Assembly (NCBI GenBank): GCA_900320795.1
Contig: ONTQ01000002.1
Span: forward strand, 1-64,000
Length of the DNA stretch: 64,000 nucleotides
Source: an uncultured Bacteroidales bacterium
GTDB lineage: Bacteria; Bacteroidota; Bacteroidia; Bacteroidales; UBA932
Reading direction: 5' to 3'
Shown: piece by piece, positions 44,490 through 52,783 of the stretch
Numbering within the stretch: the first letter of the stretch is position 1
Layout: each line of letters begins with the position of its first letter
Notes under the pieces: generated by a model
Databases searched by the model: none
What the model was told of the DNA's origin: nothing
What the model saw: the letters and a program-made list of their open reading frames with translations, nothing else
Made by a program: the position numbers and the translations under genes

Positions 44490-45126
44490 CCTCTCCTCGG
44501 CAAGGACTTCGCATTTATGGGAAGTTTATTGCCAGAAACCGCGGGAGGAACAAATTTGCAAGGATCGTTGCGGCAATTTGCCCTAAGGCAGGAGACGCAA
44601 AATCAATCCCGAAAAAATCCAACGACCTTGCAAGTATCCGTGCCCGTTTCAAGGTTCCTGCTACGAAATAACCATCTGTACGAGAAAACCAAGCACGTGT
44701 TGCCCCACTTCTGTGTTGTTCTGGCAGCGCCGTGCACAAAAAGGGGCGGTTTGGTGCACGGGAGGCCGAAAAGCGAGGTGTCGTGTACGAAAAGGGCCGG
44801 TTTGGTGCACGAGAGGCCGAAAAGCGAGGTGCCGTGCACAAAAAGGTGGTGTTTGGTGCACGAGAGGGCTAAAAGCGAGGTGTCGTGCACAAAAAGGGGC
44901 GGTTTGGTGCACGAGGGGGCGAAAAGCGAGGTGCCGTGCACGAAAATGGTGTGTTTGGTGCACGGGGGGCCGAGAACCACAGCGTCGTGCACAAAAAGGG
45001 CCTTCCATAGCCGAGTGTTTCGGAACGCCGGAAGGAATTCCGAAAAAAATCAGAACGGAAAAAGGAATCAAAATAGGAAAAACAGGCCCCCGGAACGAAT
45101 CTCTTTTTTCTTGTTTAATTAAGTTG
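44383..45126. other. Long gene-poor gap between folA and galM
   Basis: Apart from the possible 40-aa ORF at its left end and hairpin array 2 (44732-44992), I see no supported gene. Long open frames cross the array only because its period is a multiple of three. The right end (45040-45120) is A-rich and leads into the galM promoter. Confidence 0.6.
44732..44992. repeat. Hairpin array 2: five full units plus one half, 51-bp period
   Basis: Left GTGCAC arms begin at 44732, 44783 (GTGTAC), 44834, 44885, 44936 and 44987. Right arms lie 22 bp later at 44754, 44805, 44856, 44907 and 44958. The last unit has no right arm. Unit 3 shares GGTGTTTGGTGCACGAGAGG with the reverse complement of array 1 units, plus the same arm offset and period, so the two arrays are homologous and inverted. 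The single changed arm (GTGTAC) still pairs through a G-T. Confidence 0.9.
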
Positions 45127-45134
45127 TACCTTTG
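45127..45134 (+). promoter_or_regulatory. -7 box of galM
   Basis: TACCTTTG, a perfect TAnnTTTG, 18 nt before the galM ATG. Confidence 0.6.
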
Positions 45135-45152
45135 TGAGAAAGACTCACTGAT

Positions 45153-46202
45153 ATGAACATTACCAAAGAACTCTGGGGCACTTCGCCCGACGGGAAGGAA
45201 ATCTTCCTCTATACCCTTAAGAATGCCTCCGGCGCTTATGTACAGCTTTGCAGCGTGGGAGCCGGCATCGTCTCCATCGTGGTCCCGGACCGGAACGGCA
45301 AACTCGAAGACGTAGTCATCGGCTACAGGAATACAAACGATTATTTTGCCGACGGCCCCTGCTCCGGCAAGGTCCCCGGGCGCTTTGCCAACCGCATTGC
45401 CAAGGGCAAGTTCACCCTGGACGGAGTGGAATATACGCTGCCTGTCAACAACGGCCCCAACCACCTCCACGGCGGCCCCAAGGGTTTCCAGAACCAGGTT
45501 TGGGAAAGCCGTATCGAAGGAGATTCGGTAGAATTTCTCTACTATTCGGCCGACGGCGAGGCCGGCTATCCCGGCAACCTGAAGGCCGTTGCGCACTATA
45601 CCTGGGGAGAAGACAATTCCCTGAAACTCATCCTCACGGCCCAGACGGACAAGCCCACCGTGGTGAACCTCACCAATCATGTCTATTTTAACCTGGACGG
45701 AGAGGCCTCCGGCAGCGTCCTGAACCACAAACTGGAACTCAACGCCTCGCAGTGGCTTCCCACCGACGAAACCCTCATCCCGCAGGGAGAGCCGCAGGAC
45801 GTGGCAGGCACCCCCATGGACTTTGTGGAGGCCAAGCCCATCGGCCGGGATATCCAGGCCGATTTCCCCGCCCTCAAATACGGCAAGGGCTATGACAACT
45901 GCTATCTGATTGACGGCGCCCTGCCCGGCCAGTTGAGCACGGCGGCAGAACTCTGGGGTGCCACCTCCGGCCGCCACCTGGAGGTCCTCACCACCCAGCC
46001 GGCGGTGCAAATTTATACCGGAAACTGGCTCAAGGGCTGCCCGGAAGGAAAATCCGGCCATGCTTACGAGGATTACGACGCCGTGGCCATCGAGTGCCAG
46101 CACTGCCCCGACTCCCCCAACCGGCCCGATTTCCCCACCACCGTCCTCCGTCCGGGAGAAGTGCTGGAAGAAGCCATCATCTGGGCCTTCGACGCACGTT
46201 AA
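45153..46202 (+). CDS. galM: Aldose 1-epimerase (mutarotase)
   Basis: 349 residues. Family motifs are PGRFANRIAKGKFTLDG, NNGPNHLHGGPKGFQNQVWE with the first catalytic His, VNLTNHVYFNLDGE with the second His, and a late AIECQHCPDSPNRPDFP with the Glu region. It interconverts alpha and beta anomers of galactose or glucose and feeds GalK. No signal peptide is visible, so it is cytoplasmic. The last codons overlap the convergent stop of the next gene by 4 nt. Confidence 0.95.
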   Translation: MNITKELWGTSPDGKEIFLYTLKNASGAYVQLCSVGAGIVSIVVPDRNGKLEDVVIGYRNTNDYFADGPCSGKVPGRFANRIAKGKFTLDGVEYTLPVNNGPNHLHGGPKGFQNQVWESRIEGDSVEFLYYSADGEAGYPGNLKAVAHYTWGEDNSLKLILTAQTDKPTVVNLTNHVYFNLDGEASGSVLNHKLELNASQWLPTDETLIPQGEPQDVAGTPMDFVEAKPIGRDIQADFPALKYGKGYDNCYLIDGALPGQLSTAAELWGATSGRHLEVLTTQPAVQIYTGNWLKGCPEGKSGHAYEDYDAVAIECQHCPDSPNRPDFPTTVLRPGEVLEEAIIWAFDAR

Positions 46203-49200
46203 AAGTCCATTCCCAGAATCAGTTCCACGGACCAGGGTTTTTCCTGGCCCGTGTTTTTGTACCAGGAGCCGCCCAGGTAGGACACCGATACGCCCAGCGA
46301 AGCGTCGAAGGGAAGGATGAGTTTCGAGAACTCGGCGGTGAAATCGGCCCCGGCGCTCCAGAGGTTACCGCCCGTGAAACCGGTGAAGTCCCCGTGTGGG
46401 GTAAGGATGAAGTTCCTGATGTACGCGATACCGGGGATGCTGATGTCTCCCAAATAGACGGGAAGGGCATAGTCGGCCGTGAGCTTCCACTGAAAGGGAT
46501 GGGCCTTGGCGACGGCCTGTCCGGCCTCGGGGTCGAATCCGCGCGGCAGGGTGTTCACGCTCAATTCCCCGAAATACGGCCCCTGGGGCCTTATTTGCTG
46601 CTGCACCATGCCTGTGAGGCGCAGGCCCTGGGTTTTCCAGAGGCCGGGAAGGTAACCGTACACATAGGCATACAAGTTGGGGGTGAACTCCCGGGTGAGG
46701 CCGGGCCGGAGGCTGGCACCCAGTTCGGCGCCGATTCCCAGCCGGGGATAAATCTGGCTTTCTCCCTTGGAAAGAATAGCATAGCCGCGGACCGAAGCCT
46801 TGAGGCGCTGCGTGAGCACCTGAGCGTCGGTCCCCACCTCGCCGGAAAGGCGCCAGCGGGTTTTCATGTTCTTGGGGTACGGAGACAGTTTCCAAACGAC
46901 CGGATCGGTGGCCAGACTGTTGTTGGAGAAGGTATAGCTGAGTTGGGGGACAAAGCCGTAATTAACCCCGAAACGCTTCATGCTTAACGGGATATAGGTC
47001 CGGAGGGAGGCCTCCACAAAGGGGGCTTCGCGCAGGAAGGAACCCAGGGTCTGGTTCACAACGGCCTTCTGGTCATATACGTTCAGGAAATACTGGCGGG
47101 CACGACGGTCTCCCACATCCACACTGGCCTCGAAAACGGGGAACAGGCCGGTATAGACCAGGCGGGCGTGGAAGGCGTTGCGCCAGTTCTGCGGATTGTC
47201 CGGACTTCGGTGCAGGCCATACCCCACCATGCCGGAAACCGTGCCCAGCGTGTTCTGGAAAAAGCCGCTGAGGCCCAGCGAGGCCGTCTCATAGGAGAAA
47301 TCCATGCTGCCTTCCTTCACGGCGTCGTAGTTCACATAGAGCGGCAGCCAGGAGTGCAGGCGCAGGGGGTGCCGGAACTTGTAGTAACGTTTTGGGGCGC
47401 TCATGGGGACGGCCGACGAAAGGTCCGGCAGGGGCCCCAGCGCCTGTTCCTGTTCGCGGAGATGATCGGCCAGGAAATAAGAGTGGACGTCGGAGAAGGA
47501 CACTTCCCGGGGCCGGAGACTGTCCAGCGGGGTGCGGTACAGCATCATTCCCTCCAGCGTCTGGGCCGTCGTATAGAGGTAGCGGTGGTCCAAGGCGGGG
47601 TCCGTGCAGCCATATCGGGTGGAAGTTATCTGCAGCAGGCGGTTGTCGGCCGGGTAATACTGGTAAAATTCGTTGACGCCCGTTCGGTCCGAAACCCATT
47701 CCACGCAGCCGTCTCCGCTGCCCATGTTCACCACTTTCTGAACGGACGGGGCCAGCACTTCTTCCCAGTCCCCTTCCGGCGTAATCCGGTAAATGCCATA
47801 TCCATCGGCCGATACGCCGGAAAGATAAACCGAGCCCTCCAGCCAGGCGAATTCCGTGGCCTGGATGCCGTCCGGGACGCGCGTGCGGCGAACGGCGCGG
47901 CCATCCTCCGTCGAAAGCAGCGTCACATAATTCTCTCCGGCCGGCAGGAATTCGGAAACGGCCAGGAGGCTTCCGTCCGGGGAAGGGTGGGGGCTGAAGT
48001 AATAGTGTCCCGTGACCAACTCGTGCGCTTTACCGGTAGCGATATCGTAATAACAGACGGCCGACATGCCGGCGAGCTTCCACCGGGCATCCCGCCTTTT
48101 TTCCGACCAGTAGAGGCGGTTTTTGGTTCTTTCGTAAAAGAGGGACATCTCCATGGAGGCGAAATCCATCAGGTGCTTCACTTTTCCATCCCGGATGGAA
48201 ACCAGTTCGGCGGGGTGCAGATACCCTTCCTGAAGCGCGTAAATGGTGCCGTCATCCGCCAGCTGGGGTGTGGCATAGTCCACCGGGAACGATTCCGTCT
48301 GGGTAATCTGTTCCATGGGCTGGAACGGGGCGCGGGCGGCGGCATCGGCCCTCCAGTGGGCGTTCACCGTGTCCAGGATTTCGCGGAAAGTGGCTCCAAA
48401 CGGCTGTCCGCCGGTGTTTTTCTTCACCGTACTGCGGAAGGCCGATGACAGGAGCCAGGGCCTCCGACGACCGTTTTCGGCCGTCTCCTTCATGAGGAAA
48501 GGGTTGCCGGTAAGATAGCGGGAGCCGGCCACGGCGAGATAGCCCACCGTGTAATAGTCCGGCGTATAGTGCTTGTACGAGCCGTAGCGCCAGCGGAACC
48601 AGTTGCGATAGTCTCCCTGGTCCAGCGCTACCTGGTAATAGTTCAGGAAATCGGCCGTACGGGCACGGGTGGCTTTCCACAGGCCGGCTTCGGCCGATAC
48701 GGCGTCTCCCTCTCCCAGGGACAGGCCCAGGAAGGTTTCATAAATGACCGGATTCCAGATTTCTCCCGAGAGGACGTTGAACAGTTTGAAGTATTTCCGG
48801 CTGCCTTGTTGGAATTGGGCCTGGTGACGCGGCTCGTGAGAGGCCAGCTGGATGGCCCAGGGTTCCGGATCCGCGGCGCCGGTTTCGGGCATGGTATAAA
48901 GATCCATGCGGGAAGGGGCCCAGCCTACGGATCCGTTGGAGTAGGGGTTGAAGGGGTGCAGCACCACGGGCATCTTGCGGCGCTGGCCTTGTCCCGGCGT
49001 GAGGCCGTAACTCCGGCCCAGGGGAACGCGGAACTGTTCCAGCAGACGGCCATACGTGCGGGCCAGCGAATCGGTCCCCACGGGATAAATGAGTTGATAA
49101 TGAGGTGTTTCTATGGTATTCCAGCGAAGGTGACCGGGGTCGTCACCGGCCAGATAGAATTGTGCCTTCATGGGCAGGATTGCCAAAACGAAAGCAAGCG

Positions 49201-49222
49201 CTGTCAGAAGCGTTCGTCTCAT
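46199..49222 (-). CDS. Predicted outer-membrane metallopeptidase-propeller-barrel protein
   Basis: 1007 residues. The start at 49222 is set by the signal peptide (MRRTLLTALAFVLAILPMKA) and a -7 box 6 nt away. Residues 129-133 read HEPRH, an HExxH zinc motif, followed by GLSLGEGDAVSAE, which fits a gluzincin third-ligand helix. A TolB-like propeller follows at about 300-600 (PHPSPDGSLLAVSEFLPAGE, CVEWVSDRTGVNEFYQYYP). The last 350 residues are barrel-like and end VELILGMDF with a terminal Phe. I infer an outer-membrane protein with a surface or periplasmic protease. Catalysis is unproven. Confidence 0.65.
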   Translation of the reverse strand: MRRTLLTALAFVLAILPMKAQFYLAGDDPGHLRWNTIETPHYQLIYPVGTDSLARTYGRLLEQFRVPLGRSYGLTPGQGQRRKMPVVLHPFNPYSNGSVGWAPSRMDLYTMPETGAADPEPWAIQLASHEPRHQAQFQQGSRKYFKLFNVLSGEIWNPVIYETFLGLSLGEGDAVSAEAGLWKATRARTADFLNYYQVALDQGDYRNWFRWRYGSYKHYTPDYYTVGYLAVAGSRYLTGNPFLMKETAENGRRRPWLLSSAFRSTVKKNTGGQPFGATFREILDTVNAHWRADAAARAPFQPMEQITQTESFPVDYATPQLADDGTIYALQEGYLHPAELVSIRDGKVKHLMDFASMEMSLFYERTKNRLYWSEKRRDARWKLAGMSAVCYYDIATGKAHELVTGHYYFSPHPSPDGSLLAVSEFLPAGENYVTLLSTEDGRAVRRTRVPDGIQATEFAWLEGSVYLSGVSADGYGIYRITPEGDWEEVLAPSVQKVVNMGSGDGCVEWVSDRTGVNEFYQYYPADNRLLQITSTRYGCTDPALDHRYLYTTAQTLEGMMLYRTPLDSLRPREVSFSDVHSYFLADHLREQEQALGPLPDLSSAVPMSAPKRYYKFRHPLRLHSWLPLYVNYDAVKEGSMDFSYETASLGLSGFFQNTLGTVSGMVGYGLHRSPDNPQNWRNAFHARLVYTGLFPVFEASVDVGDRRARQYFLNVYDQKAVVNQTLGSFLREAPFVEASLRTYIPLSMKRFGVNYGFVPQLSYTFSNNSLATDPVVWKLSPYPKNMKTRWRLSGEVGTDAQVLTQRLKASVRGYAILSKGESQIYPRLGIGAELGASLRPGLTREFTPNLYAYVYGYLPGLWKTQGLRLTGMVQQQIRPQGPYFGELSVNTLPRGFDPEAGQAVAKAHPFQWKLTADYALPVYLGDISIPGIAYIRNFILTPHGDFTGFTGGNLWSAGADFTAEFSKLILPFDASLGVSVSYLGGSWYKNTGQEKPWSVELILGMDF

Positions 49223-49228
49223 ACAGCG

Positions 49229-49257
49229 CAAAGTTACGGTTTTTTTCTGTACATTTG
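49229..49257. promoter_or_regulatory. Divergent -7 boxes for the genes at 49222 (minus) and 49266 (plus)
   Basis: Minus strand TAACTTTG at 49236-49229, 6 nt from the ATG at 49222. Plus strand TACATTTG at 49250-49257, 8 nt from the ATG at 49266. Only 43 bp separate the two start codons. Confidence 0.65.
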
Positions 49258-49265
49258 CGGATAGT

Positions 49266-50219
49266 ATGAAAGAAAGAATTGTCATCGGCCTGGCCTGCCT
49301 GTTCTGTTTGGCCGCCTGCGGCCCCAAGAAGATGAAGGAAACCAAGGTGGAAGCCCGCCCCTTTCCGTCCGCTGTCGTCCCCATCATGATCGAGGACCCC
49401 AACCAGCGCGTTACCTATCTGGTGCAGCATTATTGGGACCCGTTCACCGCTCCGGACAGCCTGTATTTCTCTGATTCCCTCCACATCAACGGTGTCATGG
49501 CCGATGAGGTGGAAAAACAGATGGGAACTTTTGCGACTCTGCTCCAGCAAGTGGCGCCGGAGGGTGGCATCAAGGCCATGGAAAGGCTGTTCGCGCGCAT
49601 GGACGGTTTCCAGGAGGCACACCCTTCCGCGAATCTTTTCGAGAAACTTAACAACTTGGTAGCCAAGTATTTCTACGATCCCAACTCCCCCGTCCGCAGT
49701 GAGCAGTTGTATCTGCCTTATGTACAACGGCTGGCCGGAAGCACCCGGATATCGGCCACAGAGAAGCAGCGGTATGAGTGGGAGGCCAGAACCTGTGCGC
49801 TGAACCTTCCCGGCACCCCCGCGGCCAATTTTTCCTTCATCGATACCGAAGGCCGCAAGCGCACCCTGTACAGCATAGAAGCCGACCTCACCCTGTTGAT
49901 TTTCGGCAATCCCGACTGCCGGGCCTGCCAGGAAATCCAACAGTCCATCGCGGCCATCGACGCTCTTTCCAAGGCCATCAAAAGCGGACAACTGAAGGTG
50001 GTGGACATTTACATCGACGAAGACATCACCATCTGGAAGGCCCGCATCCCGGACTACCCCAAAGACTGGATCAACGGCTACGACCCGGATTTCATCATCC
50101 GCACCGACCTCCTCTACAATGTGCGCGCCCTTCCTTCCCTGTACCTTCTGGACAAGGACAAAACCGTTCTCCTGAAAGACTGCACGCCCGAACAGTTCTT
50201 CCGTGCCCTGGGGCTATAA
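49266..50219 (+). CDS. Thioredoxin-like lipoprotein (DUF5106 type)
   Basis: 317 residues with a lipobox at LAAC (MKERIVIGLACLFCLAACG). The N-terminal half (about 40-185) is helical and fits DUF5106. The C-terminal half (about 190-317) is a thioredoxin fold with PGTPAANFSFIDTEGRKRTL, then active-site NPDCRACQEIQ (CRAC) and a late VRALPSLYLLDKDKTVLLKD with the cis-Pro. It is probably a periplasmic disulfide oxidoreductase tethered to a membrane. Substrate unknown. Confidence 0.85.
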   Translation: MKERIVIGLACLFCLAACGPKKMKETKVEARPFPSAVVPIMIEDPNQRVTYLVQHYWDPFTAPDSLYFSDSLHINGVMADEVEKQMGTFATLLQQVAPEGGIKAMERLFARMDGFQEAHPSANLFEKLNNLVAKYFYDPNSPVRSEQLYLPYVQRLAGSTRISATEKQRYEWEARTCALNLPGTPAANFSFIDTEGRKRTLYSIEADLTLLIFGNPDCRACQEIQQSIAAIDALSKAIKSGQLKVVDIYIDEDITIWKARIPDYPKDWINGYDPDFIIRTDLLYNVRALPSLYLLDKDKTVLLKDCTPEQFFRALGL

Positions 50220-50240
50220 GCCTTTCAAAAAAATTTTTTT

Positions 50241-50257
50241 CCTGTTTTCGTGCAAGA
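50241..50257 (+). repeat. Solitary half-unit related to hairpin array 1
   Basis: CCTGTTTTCGTGCAAGA matches array 1 text CCTGTTTTCGTGCACGA at 16 of 17 bases. It lies alone in the 69-bp gap between the thioredoxin-like and NigD-like genes. Confidence 0.55.
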
Positions 50258-50288
50258 TTCCGCCAGGTGCGGGATTTAAGGATTGGGT

Positions 50289-50966
50289 ATGAAAAAATTG
50301 CTATACATACTGCTGGCTTTGACGCTGCTGCCCGCTTGCTCCAAGCAAGCCTCGGAGGTCATGGAGAAATTGAATTGTACATTTTTTGACATGAGCGGCA
50401 ACATGACTCAGGCCATCGTTACCGTGAAGCAGGATGCCGAAGGGGTGGTTTTCTTTCAGTTGGACGAAAAAACCCAACTTTATCCGGTCAATTATGCGCA
50501 GCCCTACGAAGGCCTTAAGCGCATCATCTGCGGGCTTTCCCTGGATAAAGAAAAAAAACGCTGTTATATCCATTGGATGGATGAGATAGATCGGGGAGAC
50601 GCCGCCACGGAAACAGGGACCCTGATGGACCCCCAGTCGGCCGGGCTGGATGTCCTCGATGATTGGATGACCAGCGTGGAGGACGGTTTTCTCACCGTCC
50701 ATTATTCTGCCTGGTGGGGAGAGGGAAAAGTGCCACATACCCTTCGGCTGTACCGGAGCTCCGGAGAAGAAAACACCTTCGAACTCACCCTGCTGCACTT
50801 TAACAACGGCGACGAAGCCCTGGAAAAGGGTGATGCGCTGGTTTATTTCGATATCGACCCCCTGCTCGCTCCGACGCAGGGAGAATATAAGACGTTAACT
50901 ATAAAATGGACCACCCTTGAGGGAAAGGCTGCCTCAAAAGAATTCAAATATAGAAGCCGGCAGTGA
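50289..50966 (+). CDS. NigD-like lipoprotein
   Basis: 225 residues. A lipobox follows MKKLLYILLALTLLPAC. The two-part fold resembles NigD-like proteins: an N-terminal OB-like part (AIVTVKQDAEGVVFFQLDEK) and a C-terminal part with LDVLDDWMTSVEDGFLTVHY. NigD was first seen in a Bacteroides bacteriocin-type cluster, but homologues are widespread and of unknown role. The start is the ATG at 50289. The sigma-factor gene follows after 10 nt. Confidence 0.75.
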   Translation: MKKLLYILLALTLLPACSKQASEVMEKLNCTFFDMSGNMTQAIVTVKQDAEGVVFFQLDEKTQLYPVNYAQPYEGLKRIICGLSLDKEKKRCYIHWMDEIDRGDAATETGTLMDPQSAGLDVLDDWMTSVEDGFLTVHYSAWWGEGKVPHTLRLYRSSGEENTFELTLLHFNNGDEALEKGDALVYFDIDPLLAPTQGEYKTLTIKWTTLEGKAASKEFKYRSRQ

Positions 50967-50976
50967 GCAGGTGCTG

Positions 50977-51495
50977 ATGGAGAGGCTCCGTCGGAAGGAC
51001 CCCGAAGGGATGCGGCTTTTCTATGAGCGCTATGCCGGGTATCTGACGGCGGTGTGTACCCGTTATGTCCCGGACCGGGCATCGGCCCAGGACATTCTTC
51101 AGGATGCCCTTTTGCAGATTTTCAACGCTGCGGCGCGCTTTGAGTACCGGGGCGAGGGCAGTCTGAAGGCTTGGGCCGGGCGCATCACGGTGAACCGGGC
51201 GCTCAAATGGCTGAAGGCACAGGGGCGGCTCCGCTTTGTGGAAGACCTTCCGGATATGCCGGAAGAGGAGGTGGCCGATGTCCGGAAAGTGCCCCCGGCC
51301 GTGCTCCAGGACTTTATCAAGTCCTTGCCCGACGGCTATCGGACCGTGTTCAACCTGGTCGTTTTCGAACAGAAATCCCATAAGGAAATTGCCGCGCTGC
51401 TGGGTATCAAGGAGGACTCGTCGGCCTCCCAGTTCTTCCGGGCGCGGGCCGCACTGGCGCGGAAAATCAATCAATATCTGAAGGAACATGAGTAA
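50977..51495 (+). CDS. ECF-type RNA polymerase sigma factor
   Basis: 172 residues from the ATG at 50977. Region 2 is seen as MRLFYERYAGYLTAVCTRYV and ASAQDILQDALLQIF. A short linker leads to region 4, FIKSLPDGYRTVFNLVVFEQ then SHKEIAALLGIKEDSSASQF. Neither region 1 nor region 3 is present, as expected for ECF sigmas. The gene overlaps the next one by 8 nt, and that product looks like its anti-sigma. Target promoters are unknown. Upstream in-frame GTG or TTG codons cannot be excluded as starts. Confidence 0.88.
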   Translation: MERLRRKDPEGMRLFYERYAGYLTAVCTRYVPDRASAQDILQDALLQIFNAAARFEYRGEGSLKAWAGRITVNRALKWLKAQGRLRFVEDLPDMPEEEVADVRKVPPAVLQDFIKSLPDGYRTVFNLVVFEQKSHKEIAALLGIKEDSSASQFFRARAALARKINQYLKEHE

Positions 51496-52759
51496 GAAAT
51501 GGACAGATTCCCTTCCTTCCCTCCTGGAGGGTTATGAGGAAGCGGTGCCGGAAGGGCTGTGGGACGCAGTCCAGGCCGGTCTTGCCCCCAAAAAGCGCGT
51601 TGCTGCGGGGTGGTGGTATGCGGCCGGCGGCCTTCTGGCGGCCGCTGCGGTGACGCTTGCCGTGTTCCTTTGGAAGCCACGGGCAGAGGTTCCCGTCTCC
51701 GTCGTCCCCGGAGACGCCCTCGTCCAGGCCGATGGGACAACACCCCCGGCCGATGAGGCACCCCCCCCGGCCGATGACCCCGTCGCCCCCGTGCCGGACC
51801 TGGCGCCGGACCCAGCGCCGCGCATCCTGCCGGCCGCCCGCGGGCCGATATCCGTGGCGCCCAGGCCGGAGGTGCCCCGACATACGCAAAATGAGCCCGA
51901 AACGCAACCGTCGTGCAGCCAAGGTGCCCCGACAAACACAGAATCGGCCCAAAATGCGCCCGCCGCGCAACCTGCCGCGCAACCTACCGCAAACCCTACC
52001 GCAAACCCTACCGCAAACCCTGCCGCGAACCCCGCCGCCGAACAGTTCGGGACGGTGGTCCCCCTGAGCCGGAAAAAGAAAGCGGGCCGCGTGGAGGTGC
52101 AGTTTTCGTCCGGGGCTTATCTGGCGCAGGCACGCACATCCAGCAGCGGTTTTGGCATCTCCTCGAATCCCGGCATTCCACAGGGTTTGACCAAAGCCTC
52201 GTCCGATGTCAATGTCTATATGCTCAGCCGGAACAGGGCCAGCGAAACGGAGGCTACCCATCGGCAAAACATCCGGCTCAGCCTGGGTGTCAGTTACGAG
52301 TTTGTGCCCCGCTGGAGCGTGGGGACCGGCCTGACATACACCTCGCTCCGCTCCGACTACAACATCACCTCCGGGGAATCGTCCACCAATACTGTACGGC
52401 ACCTGTATTACCTGGGAGTCCCCATCACGCTGCAATGGCGGGCTTTTGAGTGGAACTCGCTCAGTATCAATGTGAACACAGGCCCGCTCTTCGAGTGGGC
52501 GGTGAGCACCCGGGTGAATACGCAGACCTATATCGGGAATCATCTTACGTCACAGCAGCAGGAGTCGCATGATGTGAAGGATCCGCGCTGGTCGCTCTTT
52601 GCCGGAGTGGGGGTCCAGTATCAACTGTTCCGCTATGGCGCCCTTTTCCTGCAACCGGGAGTGAGTTGGCACATTCCTACAGACAGCGGAGTGGAGTCTT
52701 TTTATTCGGCCCACCCGTTTTCTATAGATTTTACCTTCGGTTACCGTTTCACTTTTTAA
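51488..52759 (+). CDS. Dual-membrane-spanning anti-sigma-like protein with C-terminal barrel
   Basis: 423 residues. Residues 1-40 are a cytoplasmic anti-sigma-like segment (LPSLLEGYEEAVPEGLWDAV). One transmembrane helix follows at about 41-62 (GWWYAAGGLLAAAAVTLAVF). A Pro/Ala-rich disordered linker (about 70-200) includes TANP/AANP tandem repeats. The last 220 residues form an outer-membrane barrel ending FTFGYRFTF. The protein would thus cross both membranes. Such dual membrane-spanning anti-sigma factors (Dma) are described in Bacteroides thetaiotaomicron. Its gene overlaps the ECF sigma gene by 8 nt. Confidence 0.8.
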   Translation: MSKKWTDSLPSLLEGYEEAVPEGLWDAVQAGLAPKKRVAAGWWYAAGGLLAAAAVTLAVFLWKPRAEVPVSVVPGDALVQADGTTPPADEAPPPADDPVAPVPDLAPDPAPRILPAARGPISVAPRPEVPRHTQNEPETQPSCSQGAPTNTESAQNAPAAQPAAQPTANPTANPTANPAANPAAEQFGTVVPLSRKKKAGRVEVQFSSGAYLAQARTSSSGFGISSNPGIPQGLTKASSDVNVYMLSRNRASETEATHRQNIRLSLGVSYEFVPRWSVGTGLTYTSLRSDYNITSGESSTNTVRHLYYLGVPITLQWRAFEWNSLSINVNTGPLFEWAVSTRVNTQTYIGNHLTSQQQESHDVKDPRWSLFAGVGVQYQLFRYGALFLQPGVSWHIPTDSGVESFYSAHPFSIDFTFGYRFTF

Positions 52760-52769
52760 TTGGATTTTG

Positions 52770-52777
52770 TAACTTTG
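52770..52777 (+). promoter_or_regulatory. -7 box that fixes a GTG start
   Basis: TAACTTTG ends 6 nt before GTG 52784. An upstream in-frame TTG at 52760 would lie before the transcription start. Confidence 0.55.
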
Positions 52778-52783
52778 TCTCCT

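Noticed and set aside
44383..44730. Structured RNA or riboswitch before galM
   Set aside because: I could not fit it to any known riboswitch, 6S, tmRNA or RNase P pattern.
44517..45156. Open frames across array 2 with WCTRG- and LVHE-type peptide repeats
   Set aside because: Same artefact of the 51-bp period; several frames are open at once and the linkers do not show codon-like variation.
52760..52783. TTG start for the barrel gene at 52760
   Set aside because: It precedes the -7 box and adds residues before the signal peptide; GTG at 52784 fits both.
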